In this document: positions 9,309 to 19,154 of the stretch, in pieces
Layout of the letters: each line of letters begins with the position of its first letter
Position numbering within the stretch: the stretch's first letter is position 1
Origin: Leishmania donovani
Lineage: Eukaryota; Euglenozoa; Kinetoplastea; Trypanosomatida; Trypanosomatidae
NCBI RefSeq assembly: GCF_000227135.1
Contig: NC_018259.1
Span: 872,986-900,643 of the forward strand
Direction: 5' to 3'
DNA: 27,658 nucleotides
The notes under the pieces: generated by a model
Seen by the model: the letters and a program-made list of their open reading frames with translations, nothing else
The model's database searches: none
Told to the model about the DNA's origin: nothing
Translations under genes and position numbers: made by a program

Positions 9309-12300
9309 CGTATGCGAAGAGGGGGCGGGTGTGCACCAACAGCTCGAAAGCCAGGGAGCACAAAGGAGAGAGGCAAAACACACGCTCACACACGCAGGCA
9401 AAGAGGGGCCCGCCCATACTATACAGGGCGGTGCGATTCGTTCTCTCCGGGATTTTGCAATCCACAGCGAGAGGGATGTGTGACGCGCAGGCACGCAAAA
9501 ACACAGATGACGGTGCGCTCGCGCTGATGAAGCTTGCACACACGTACATGCGAAGGAAAATCCGTCGCTGAGACAAGGGTTGCGCCTCAGTCTATACACA
9601 CATACACTTACATAGAGTCACACACACAGCGCGCACTCAATTTCGTGCACCGACTGCGGGGCGAGTTCAGTGGAGCGAGCGAAGGGGTTGCCAGAACGGT
9701 CACATATTAAAGTGTGGGCTACCGGAAAGGTTTGGGAATGCGGTGGGTGTCGAAGAAAGGAAATAGAAGTGGAAACAGAGAAGAGGGGATTGCAGAGAGC
9801 GAGATATGAAGGAGAGGCGACGATGCCACCGACGCCTCCACGAAAACGGAAGCCACTTCGAAGCATCAAGAGACACATATTTGTGGGCGCGCACATGAAG
9901 AAACCACTTTTTGTGCCAGCATATTGCACAACTCACCGCACGAGCCTCTTGGTGCGTCCTTTAGGCCAGTATCGCCGGACTGGTGGTAATCGTTGCTGTG
10001 TCGTCCGGGTCGTGTACACACGGCGCGATTCTTTCGCGTGGCCACCACACAACCACACTCATGCTCGCGTGTGCTCTGTGGCGTCCGCGCGCGCATCCCG
10101 TAACCTGCTAATGCCCTTGATTCCCTTTGCCGTCGCTGCTGTCACACAAAGGCGTGGGGCGGGAGAGGGGGTGTGGGGAGAAGAGGTGCTTCTAGAGGCA
10201 TCTCGGTAGGCTGTCCTCTTGCCCTCCGCCACAACTGCCCGCACCACCTTCCCACACCTTGATTCTTTTCGTATGGCTGCGGCCCTCAAGTGTTCGTTAC
10301 CACACCATGTCTGATGCATTCGTTGTATATGAACAGAGAGAGAGAGATGCATGTATGCGTATGTATTCTGCTAGGTCGGTTCGCTCAATTTGTGTGTGTG
10401 TGCGCGCGTGTGTATGTGTGCCAGCGGGGAGACGTGCCTGGCGGCTGCCAGAAAAGGACGGGAGGGCGTGAGGAGGGGCATCATGTCTATGGCCGTACAA
10501 CAAAAAATTCGAGAGAGAGAGGAAAAGGGAGAAACAGAAAAGCGAGAGCGAAAACGCAGAAGTCACCGAGGAAGTCGACACACACGGACACGCACAGGCA
10601 CAGACGACGAGCGCAATAGAAAATGAGAACATCAGGCCCTCAAAGCAGACAACGGAAGGCGGGGGAGGGGCGTGTGAGGTCGAGGCGAAGGGCGGAGGAG
10701 GACAGACACTGACCTAGACGAAGCTGCACGCATGCAGAGAAGAGAGAGAGAGTAAGACGAACAAGCACCACGCACAAGCCAGGGCAATCAGGAAGAAGGT
10801 AGAGAGGAGCCGAGCAAGACTAAAAGCAGCAATATGTGACAGGCACATGCACACGATGGCATATGCGTCCATAGACAAGCACACAAGCGCCTCAGCAATG
10901 GATAAAAGGCGCCAGAGAAACACAAAGAAAAAAGTGTCGAGGAAGAGGAGAAGGACACCACATGCGCGCGCAAGTGAAAGAACACCAGATAGCGTGCACA
11001 CACCCTTTGTTTGGTGCGAGCACGCAAGGATGCATTTGAGGGCACAGGCGGACTGCTTGGTATCGAGCCATCACAGACGCGGATAAAGATGAAGAGAAGA
11101 GCGCCGAGCGAGAGCACAAGGGGTGAAGAAAGCGGTATGGCCATGGAAAGGGCAAGGGTGACCACTACATCCAGCATCGGGAAAAGCAAAGCAGCCAGGC
11201 AGGGGGAGAGGCGGAGAAACAGCGCACAGGAAAGCGAAAGAAAGCATATGCTGCGCGTTACCCACCGGACAGGAGACGTGGGCGGATCACTCGGCAGCAC
11301 CAACCATCAGCGGTACCCTTGAAGACCACCTTCGCTGTAAAAGAGCGATGTACGCGCACAAGCACGACAACACGCGCGCTCACACAGATAGCGTGCACGA
11401 AATATGCAAGGAAAGAAAATCTGTCAAGCGCACCCTCGCCATAACCGTGGGGATAGAAGAGGGTGCGAATACATGGAAAAAGCTGAAGGAGCAGGGAAAC
11501 AACAAGAGCAACAAGAGCAGCGGCTTTCATTTCAATTTTTTTTGGTTGTTGTTTCGGTTCTGTTGGCGGTTCCTTTCGGCTTGTATGTTTGCATGCATGT
11601 GCGTGTACGCTTTTTGTTTTTTTTTCCCTTTGGCACGTCGCAGAGACAGCCCTAACACCACTGGAAGAAGCGGCGGCACTTGCTGCCGGCGCTTAGCGTT
11701 TCTGCAAGGAAGTGGAGAAGAGGTGAAGGGCGTTTCGGAAACCAAAGAGAAAGTCAAAGGCATAAGCATCAGATCGCAGCACACACACACACTACACAAG
11801 TACGCAGTTAAACATAGAACGGGGAAAAAGAGAGAAAGGTGAGATGGTGGAGGGGGGCGGGCGCAGAGAAGAGGCACGATAAAGAGAAATGCCGCAGCCG
11901 CTGAGAGCGAACAAAGAAAGGTGTGGGGGGCGGGGGGCATTGCACTCGAAGAGATGCACGGAAAAGAAAGGCTTGAAAGAATGGAGAGAGAGCCACGTAC
12001 ACGGACCGATGCGCACGCTAGAACGAATAAAGAAAAAAAAATGTGATAACACACAGATAGAGGGAGGAAGGGAAGAAGCTACTCTCGAAGTAGATGAGCC
12101 AGCAGCGAAGATTATAAGGAGGTGAGAAGAAGCGCAACAAAGACGTTTATGAAGGAGCGTCATGAGCCCCACCCCACCCCATCTGTGAGTGCCATACAGA
12201 GAGGGAATGATGAAAAGCAAGGAGGGTAAAGAGAGTGCGAGACTCACCAGTACCATCACTAATACACCGATGCCAAAACAAAAAAAAAAATTACTGGCCT

Positions 12301-12725
12301 GTACTAGTACATACGCCTCTTTCTGTCCTGTAATGGCTCAAGATGGGGCCACGAGAACACACCCATCAAAACAACAAAACAGGACCAAACAAGAAGATCG
12401 TGCAAGGCAGCATACAGCATGGGGAATGGCGAGAGAAGGAAGCACAACAACGCATTAAGGAACGAGGAAAGAGGACGAGATCACACTACCCTTGTGAGTA
12501 GGCAAGGCCAAAGAGAAAGTGAGTAAGAGAAAAACAGTCTCTGGGGGGTGGCAAGCAAGCAGTCGATTAGAGCCAGTGAAGGTTGTCTACACCTGGGAGG
12601 AGATCCGAGGGGTGGAAAGCAGGGAGGAGACAATGACGGGCACACACACAATAAAAGGAAAAACGAAATTAGTCGTAACGATGACCAGCCTACTATCGCT
12701 GATGCTTTTTCCTCCTTTTGTGGGC

Positions 12726-12750
12726 GTGTGTGTGTGTGTGTGTGTGTGTG
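12726..12750. repeat. (GT)n microsatellite
   Basis: Uninterrupted GT repeat of about 12 units in the long gap between the cyclin and formyltransferase genes. Confidence 0.95.
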
Positions 12751-14141
12751 CATGTGTCCCGTTCTTGCGTGGCTGAGACTCGGCGTCTGCGCTGCTTCCA
12801 GCGTATTGGAGCTTCTTCTAGTGAAGCATCTGCCTTACTCTGTGTTTGTGTTTGTGTGTGTATGCGTATGTGGCGCACAAGAGAAGGGGACAGTTGGAAC
12901 AAAACAGCTAAAGGCGCGCCTTTCGGATGTTTCTTGCTGTTTCTGCATCTCTCTACCTCTCCGCATGTCTTTTCAGAGGTCCCTTCTGTTTGGCCCGTGT
13001 CTCGCCTTCCTTTCCGATGCCCCGCGCTTCGTTGCTATACACATGCATGTGCCTTTTTATGGTGAGTGGGGAGTGTGCGCCATAAGACGGGCGAGCCTTT
13101 CGACGTGGCGGCGAGCGCCAAAGAAAAAAAAACGTGTGCGCACGCACACAGACATATGCATACAAACATGCGCAAACACACGTGCTCGTACACTTGCGCC
13201 AGTCTCCTTCTCTATGGACAATGCAGGTGGAAGCGAAGAGAGCGAGAAAGAGAGAGAGGGAGGCAACACAAGAAATATGCATAGATATGTGTACGAGGAA
13301 CGAAATCGAAACCCAAAGAAAGAAAAAGGCGCGCCTGTCGTGAGAGGGAGATCGCAAGAAGAGAGGCGAGCACCGCAACGCGAACAATGGGATATGACGG
13401 GGAAAAAAAAAACGCATTCGTGCGCATAAAGGCGTGCATGCATCCTTCTGCTGTGTGGGCCAGAACGCGCTAAAAAAAAGGGAGAGGGCAGAAAGCCGAC
13501 ACGACAAAACTGTTTGAGGAGGGGGAGGGGGGCGGCCGGCTGCCAGTTTCATGTTGCTTGGACGGAGGAGGTTAACGTGTCATCCTGGCAGCGAAAGAGG
13601 AAAAGCCAACAACAGTCATGAGGGAAAAAAAACACAGAAGGTAGGGTACGTAAGAAGAGGAGCATGCAACATACACCTGCATACACACAGACACAACTCA
13701 GAGCGAGCGGGCAAGCGAGAAGAAGCGGCGGGATCTATGTCTGTGAAAATTGCCTCTATTCCCCCATGCTACCTTTTCGTCTTCATCCTCTCAGCGGGTG
13801 TAGTTCTTCTGCGGGAGCGCTTGAATGTGCTCTTCATTAATCTTCCTTTTTTGTCATTTACAGGCTTCCCTATCCTTTTCTACCGCGCAGCAGTCAGAAA
13901 AATGACTAAGACAGTTGCATGGCGATCAGGGTAGAGTCGAGGGTGACGAAAGCAAGTTGAGATGGACAATAGAAACGCCCTACAGAGCATTCTGCTTGAC
14001 ATCTTCCCTTTTTCTTTCCGTCCCTCCCTTCTCCTCTATACCTGCGCGCGCGTGGCCCCGCGGAGCGAAGCAAGCGCGAACCGTCAATGGCATCAGCATC
14101 AACAGCAGCAAAAAAGAGAACTTTCGTTCTAGTTTCCGCAG

Positions 14142-14719
14142 CGCGCCCATTGCTCTCCGACACAATATGATGTCAGCTCTACCGGGCCTGCCACAGGCCC
14201 CATCGCCTGGTGTGAGGCAGCACAAGAGACGCATTACAGCAATGCGCCAACTCACCCATCGGAGCACGGCCCCTGCCTCCGATCGCCACCCACCCGCCCG
14301 CCTCGCAGGTCGTCACCTGGCGCATCCCTCGGGGTGGCTTAGGCGGCCTTCGCCGGTGGGCAGCGAGGGCCGGCGGTGGAATACGGCGTTCGAGCCACGC
14401 AGGCACTCTTGCCTACCATATGGGTGGTACAGGCGTGCTCACTGCCGCGGGCCGCCCCGACGCAGCGCCATCCACAGCATCACCGCCGGCATCAGCAGCG
14501 ATGCATCGCTCGCACCCCCTACGCCGCAGGCGCCTCACCCGGTCACCACCAGAGGTGGCGCAGCATTGGCAGCGATAGGGGGCTGCCTGGCTCCCCCTCA
14601 CCCACACACACACAGAGTGGGGGGTGCACTGGACAGTGAGACACCAAGCACGGAGGCATGCCCTCCGTACCCCCCCCGTCATTCGGGAAGGCAAGAGAAA
14701 ACGGGAACACAAAAAAAAA
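14142..14719 (+). mobile_element. SIDER-like short retroposon, copy 1 (569 bp body plus A9 tail)
   Basis: A 569 bp block (14142-14710) ends in an A-run (14711-14719) and is repeated at 22957. Line-by-line comparison shows one difference only: eight C here versus nine C there, after position 14669. Length, A-tail, non-coding content and location ~1.1 kb past a stop codon fit the SIDER family of truncated ingi/L1Tc-related retroposons in Leishmania, which influence mRNA stability when in 3' UTRs. The block contains several perfect stem-loops (see findings). Its 75-87 codon frames are not taken as genes. The strand is assigned from the A-run and is opposite to the flanking genes. Upstream TTCCGCAG and the GCAG after the tail could be a 4 bp target duplication, but that may be chance. 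The repeat itself is certain; the SIDER name comes from recognition and was not searched. Confidence 0.75.
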
Positions 14720-15835
14720 GCAGCTCAAGGCAAATGTGCCCATGACGAGCCCACGAGGTCCGAGCGGAGATACATTGGCATCGCAGCACAAAGGCCGCCG
14801 CACAACGAGGGGAGGGGGAGAGCAGCCAAAAAAAGAGGCGCGCGAAGCCATCGAGAAAAGAGTTTTGCCATGCATCGTACACACACACACACGTAAATGT
14901 GTAGAAAAGGAAAGGCGCAGGGGTTGGGCGAGCGTCATGTGCGGCGGGGGAAAGCTGGAAAGCGGAAGAGTAATTCGGCAGGGGCTTGAGTGCAACAGGC
15001 AGCTGGATTCGTGTTTTTTGTTATTTATGCCCCTTCCCCCCACCCCCACCCCACCCCACCCGACCCAGGCAACCACTCAAGGGCCTCGTGGCTGGTCGCC
15101 TCGCCTACACGATAGCACACCTACACAGAGAGAACAAGAGCAACGCACACGTGAGAGGGAATAGAAGATGTCAGAAAAAGAGTATGAAGCGCTCGAAAAA
15201 CGCATTGAGAGGGTAGAGAGAAGAGAGAGAGAGCGCACTGGACATCTGCTGACCAAAGAGTCTCGGAGGTGGCGCACGATGCTGCGCGCCTCATGAAGAA
15301 AGGCGGTTAGAGAGAAAAGGATGGAGACGCACGCAGGTTTTCGCTCATTTTTTTCTTCCTTGCGCGATATCACCCATATGCGAGCAATAAAAAAAAAAAC
15401 AGACGAAAAGAACAAATCACGCTTGCCGGGATGAGCAAGACGTGGAGAGCGGCAAACGCACCATGCAACGGGCCAGTCCGTACGATAAAGTGCGAGGGAT
15501 AAGTGAGGAAGCACAGCGTTCCGTGGAGTCTGCCAGAACCGTGCTAAGACAGACACCTCGTCAGTTTCCTCTTCATCGAACCTTCTCTATGTCGCCATTA
15601 GGTGATGCGAACCGCGGTGGGTGGCAGAAGGTGCGGGGAGAATGGGGGAGATTTAGCCGCCGCCAGTGCGCTTGGCACCACCAACACACGTGTCGCCCGC
15701 AGAGAAAGCGCCGCGTGTGAGCTCCAGCGCACAGACACACACACAGAGACAGGCAGTCAGGCAGACACCGACATGGGTGTGTGTGTGTGTCCTTTATCAA
15801 CCGCCACTGAGCACCCCCGTGCCGCCTTGGATCGT
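14720..15835. other. Proximal 3' flank of the cyclin gene
   Basis: About 1.1 kb between the cyclin stop codon and repeat copy 1. It is purine-rich on the plus strand with a C-rich block at 15029-15065 (CCCCACCCC units) and A-runs at ~15388-15399. No credible gene is seen. By position it is the proximal part of the cyclin 3' UTR. Confidence 0.65.
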
Positions 15836-16954
15836 TCAGATTCCTCGAAAGACAATGTCCTCGCAGTGTTGGTACTCCTTCCTGTGCACAAAGACGGTGC
15901 AGCCCAGTTCCTGGAAGAGCCGCTTTTCACATTGTCCAAGGTGGGCAGGGGCGATACGGGGAGGGGGCCGACTCGGCATCAACTTGGCGGGGGTGGTCGC
16001 AGTAGGAGCGGTCGGGGCGGCAGCAGCGCACTGCTCCTGCAACGAGCGCTTCTCGTCACGGAACTTGTTCAGCGCATTCGCCAGCGAAGACGTCTTGTAG
16101 ACAACATCGCCGTGAAACTTGCCGGCGATCAAGAGAAGCGCCACGACGCGGCGGCGTGTGTTGTGGCGGTTAAAGACATCACTGAAGTTGTTTGTGCTGG
16201 AGCTGCGAATACGCTCTTTCGGCTCGGATACACGATCGTTCATCGTAATGTCGTCTTCGTTGTCGACGTGGCTGGTGTCGCTGGAGGTGCTGCTGCACAC
16301 GTGCGTGAGTGTGGGGGACAAGGTCTGCACACCGGAGGTGTAGCTGCAGCGAACGGGTGAGTCTACCGCGCTGGCGTCGACGCGATCCGCCTCGGCGTGC
16401 TCCGCACGCCAGCTCGGATAGCGAGAGGTCAGGCGGTTCACCAAACATAGGGCGTAGATCAGCACCTCCGTCGAGAACCACGTTTCGTTAACGTAGAGCA
16501 AGTCGATGATGTCGTCCGCCTCGTAGCCGGTCAGCGTGTGAAGAAGGAGCTTAGCGTTGACAGCAATGTCAGCGCGCAGCGCGGCGTCCTCCGCGGACAG
16601 CTTGTAGAGCAGAGGGACGTTGGCGCCGTACGGGTGCAGCGAGAGCGCCCATGAGAAAGGCGGCAATGCAGCAGCAGTAGCCGTCGCATCAGGCGTGTTG
16701 CCGCGCGTGCTCGCACACTCGGGAATGGCAGTCGACCCTGCGGACACCGCGGACGCGTTTGAAGACGATGTGCCCTCGCTGATCTCAGACGTAGAGATCA
16801 TCTGTGGCACTGTGTCGAGCTCATGGGGGAGTGTGATATGTGTTGTACAGGATGCGTTCTCGCTCTCGCCGCTCATCATCAAGTAGCGCGCGGTGTTTGC
16901 AAGGAAGCGGAGCGCGTCGCTGTCTGCCGAATCAAACGAAGATGAGAACTGCAT
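15836..16954 (-). CDS. Divergent cyclin (PHO80-like cyclin fold)
   Basis: A 372-residue protein that probably binds and activates a cyclin-dependent kinase. The cyclin box appears in pieces. Residues 157-177 (TWFSTEVLIYALCLVNRLTSR) match helix 1 of PHO80-type cyclins. After a Ser/Asp-rich insert of about 85 residues, RRRVVALLLIAGKFHGDVVYKTSSLANAL (267-295) matches the helix 2-3 region where cyclins carry LAAKF. After a second Ala/Pro insert, LGQCEKRLFQELGCTVFVHRKEYQHCEDIVF (339-369) matches the helix 4-5 region ending near the C-terminus. The first 100 residues are Ser/Thr/Ala-rich and probably disordered. No destruction box is obvious. Several PHO80-like cyclins are known in trypanosomes, linked to cell cycle or nutrient signalling; which one this matches cannot be said. 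The ATG at 16954 lies only ~18 nt after a strong splice acceptor. It is the only gene between the two identical repeats. Confidence 0.8.
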   Translation of the reverse strand: MQFSSSFDSADSDALRFLANTARYLMMSGESENASCTTHITLPHELDTVPQMISTSEISEGTSSSNASAVSAGSTAIPECASTRGNTPDATATAAALPPFSWALSLHPYGANVPLLYKLSAEDAALRADIAVNAKLLLHTLTGYEADDIIDLLYVNETWFSTEVLIYALCLVNRLTSRYPSWRAEHAEADRVDASAVDSPVRCSYTSGVQTLSPTLTHVCSSTSSDTSHVDNEDDITMNDRVSEPKERIRSSSTNNFSDVFNRHNTRRRVVALLLIAGKFHGDVVYKTSSLANALNKFRDEKRSLQEQCAAAAPTAPTATTPAKLMPSRPPPRIAPAHLGQCEKRLFQELGCTVFVHRKEYQHCEDIVFRGI

Positions 16955-16972
16955 GCAGGTGAATCACGCGTA

Positions 16973-17012
16973 CTAGAAACAGAAAGGGGGAGAGAGTGAA
17001 ATAGAAAGAGCG
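16973..17012 (-). promoter_or_regulatory. Predicted spliced-leader acceptor for the cyclin gene
   Basis: The minus strand shows a near-pure pyrimidine run (about 17006-16977) ending in TTTCTAG, with AG at 16974-16973. It is a textbook trypanosomatid acceptor. The resulting 5' UTR is only ~18 nt before the ATG at 16954, which is short. Confidence 0.65.
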
Positions 17013-17335
17013 CGAGAGCACCAACGACGGCAACACACGATTTGAGTTCACGAGCAGGAGCACACACAGTCACAGACACTCGGAGGGAGAGGAGGGAAAC
17101 GGAACTATAAAAAAAATCGCTGCTGCAAAACAAGCGGAAAACACACACGAAAAGAGGGGGAGACCTTTCCCGCACAGTTGACTAAGCACAAAAAAAAAAA
17201 AACGACACGAAAAAGGGCCCGAAAAGCAAGAAAAAGGCGCGGCTTACCGGCGGAGGGAGGAGGGAGGCAATACACACGCGTGTATGTGTGCGTGAGCTCC
17301 CGCTATCTAAATGAAAGGTGAAAGTCACAGAATAA

Positions 17336-17351
17336 ATATATATATATATAT
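17336..17351. repeat. (AT)8 tract
   Basis: Sixteen bases of alternating A and T about 380 bp upstream of the cyclin start codon. It stands out in GC-rich DNA. Confidence 0.9.
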
Positions 17352-17512
17352 CAGAATGCAGACACACACACACACAAGGGGAGCACAGGGAGACGAATAA
17401 GACTAGCAAGCTAAGCACAAGACAGACAACGGGCAACAGAGATCCAGAGAGACAGAGTGGGAGAGTGAAAAAAGAGCACCGCCTGCGCGCCAACTGAGCC
17501 AATGCGTCTTTC

Positions 17513-17557
17513 GTGTGTATGTGTGTTTGTGTTTGTGTGTGTGTGTGTGTGTGTGTT
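17513..17557. repeat. (GT)n microsatellite with TTTG interruptions
   Basis: GT dinucleotides with GTTTGT interruptions, then an uninterrupted run at 17534-17556. It lies ~560-600 bp upstream of the cyclin gene. Confidence 0.92.
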
Positions 17558-17860
17558 GCCGTTGAGTGACGGCTTAGTGCTGCTACTCGTCTCCGCTGTG
17601 CTTGAATTGCTTTTCTTTCGTCCAGAATGCCGTCTGTTGGTACGCTTTAGTTTTTCTTGTAAGGAGAGTCGGCACCGGTACACCTACAGCCGCTAGGAAT
17701 CTGGAACTGGGAAGAGGATGGAGGTTGTTGAGGGGAAAGGGGCTGAGGCACAACGGCGTAGTTGCGGGTGCGCGGTGCCGAAAAAAATGATAGAGACAAG
17801 CAGAAAGACAGGCACGGCAGGAGACGGAAAGAGAAGCTAATGTATGGCAGCAGAAAAACT

Positions 17861-17881
17861 GGGAAGGGGAGAGGGAGGGGG
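17861..17881 (+). other. G-quadruplex-type motif
   Basis: Four G-runs of at least three bases (17861-17863, 17866-17869, 17873-17875, 17877-17881) with loops of 2, 3 and 1 bases. The G-rich strand is the template strand for the minus-strand genes. Folding is predicted from pattern only. Confidence 0.6.
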
Positions 17882-18313
17882 CAGGCAAACAAAGCAGCAC
17901 TCAATCAAGCAGCCGAACAGCGACACACACAGAGACACGCCAGCAGAAAAGGCAAGAGAGCAGGAGAACTTGGCCTTGACAGCACTAAACACGTCCAAGA
18001 TGAACACACGAGAAGACAGAGAGAGGGTGGGGGATGTAGGCGAGTAAACGAAAAGGAGAAGGCGTAAAGAAAAAGAGACGAGATAAAAAAGAGAGAGAAC
18101 AGAGCAAGTAGAGAATTCAAAAACCAAAAGAAAAGAGTTGTCCTTTTCTTGTGTGCGTGTGCTCTGTTCTTGTGACTCCTGAGAGGATGGTGTGAGAGGG
18201 GAAAGGGGTAGGTGAGCTGCAGAGGAGGCGGCTGACGCAAAACACATGCACACGTACACACACACACACAATGAGCAAGACCTAAAAAAACAAAAGCCTA
18301 TGACGGGAACACA

Positions 18314-18345
18314 GGGAGAAGGGTGATGGAGGGAAGGGGGTGGGG
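18314..18345 (+). other. G-quadruplex-type motif
   Basis: G-runs at 18314-18316, 18321-18323, 18331-18333, 18336-18340 and 18342-18345, with loops of 4, 7, 2 and 1 bases. Any four consecutive runs satisfy the usual G4 pattern. Confidence 0.55.
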
Positions 18346-19133
18346 AAGGATAAGGAGCGCGCTGTGTGTGTGTGTGGAGAATTTCCGACACAGAATGGTG
18401 GATGGCGGGCAGCGATTGCGATGATGATGATAGGGATGGCGCAATACAGCCTCGCAAGAACGGGTAACAAGAAAAGGACAAGCAAAAAAAAAATGAAACA
18501 AGCGGGGGTGAAACACGCGGGTTGAGAAGAAGGGATAGAGAGATAGACAGAAAGAGAGAAAGAGGGGCAGCAACGCTCCGCCTCTTTGCCTATCGGCTAT
18601 TCGTTGTTTGCGCCTCTGTTGTTGCACGGCAACAAGACACAGCGACGGTTCGAAACGGAAAAGTGTACTGGATGAGAAGGGCGGGAGGCGGGGGGAGGAA
18701 GACCGCGCGGCTTTTTTTGTTCGTTTGCCTTCCTCTGTTCGTATGCGTTCCGTTACACATGCACACGGACAAAGACACGCTACAGACTTCCGCCTCTGTC
18801 GTTTAAAAGGGTGATGAGGGCGTGAGTGGGCCCTGCGGAGGCGGCCCAAAAAAGTGAAACCAAAGTACAGAAAGAAAGAGCGAGATTGAGAGTCGAAGCG
18901 GGCCCGCATACACGAGGGGAGGAGGAGCGGGGCGGAGAAAAAGCAAAGAAAATACAAAAAAAAAACAACAGGCGAAGAGTGAACGACAAGAGGAAAGTAC
19001 AGGCGAAGCGAGTGGCAGAAGTGAAGAGCGTGTTTGTGAGGGGAGGAGAGGGTGCGCGCACAGAAATGCAACAGAGGAGCGCACTTAGAAGCCACAAGAC
19101 ACAACAAAAAGATAACAAGCGGTGAAGAGTCGA

Positions 19134-19154
19134 GGGAGAGGGAGAGGGGGAGGG
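19134..19154 (+). other. G-quadruplex-type motif
   Basis: G-runs at 19134-19136, 19140-19142, 19146-19150 and 19152-19154 with loops AGA, AGA and A. It sits inside a longer GGGAGA-rich purine tract. Confidence 0.6.

Larger units (their letters stand above)
9224..14141. other. Long non-coding stretch downstream of the cyclin (distal part)
   Basis: About 4.9 kb with no credible protein gene on either strand. The plus strand is largely purine-rich (AGAGAG, GAAAG, GGGAG blocks from ~9660 to 13740), so the transcribed minus strand is pyrimidine-rich. Reading frames of 80-290 codons here translate to Ser/Leu/Phe/Cys-rich or Lys/Arg/Glu-rich simple sequence in several overlapping frames. A (GT)n run lies at 12726-12750 and T-runs at ~11537 and ~11617. 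By position, most of this should belong to the 3' UTR of the cyclin transcript unless unannotated RNAs are processed from it. Confidence 0.65.

Noticed and set aside
9224..9376. 51-residue N-terminal extension of the formyltransferase
   Set aside because: It contains the pyrimidine tract and AG acceptor (9268), so it would be removed from the mature mRNA.
10788..11303. 171-codon hydrophobic minus-strand frame
   Set aside because: It looks membrane-like, but composition matches pyrimidine-rich translation, and overlapping frames show the same Leu/Ser/Phe bias. No signal or conserved pattern was recognised.
12548..13429. 293-codon plus-strand frame
   Set aside because: It passes through (GT)n tracts giving Cys/Val runs and then purine repeats. 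It lies opposite to the direction of all recognised genes and shows no conserved motif.
14179..14639. Short frames (75-87 codons) repeated identically in both retroposon copies
   Set aside because: Their identity follows from the DNA repeat. They overlap on opposite strands and show no protein-like motifs.
18640..18670. GGTTCGAAACG resembling a tRNA B-box
   Set aside because: The flanking bases cannot form a T-stem or acceptor stem and there is no A-box at the right distance.
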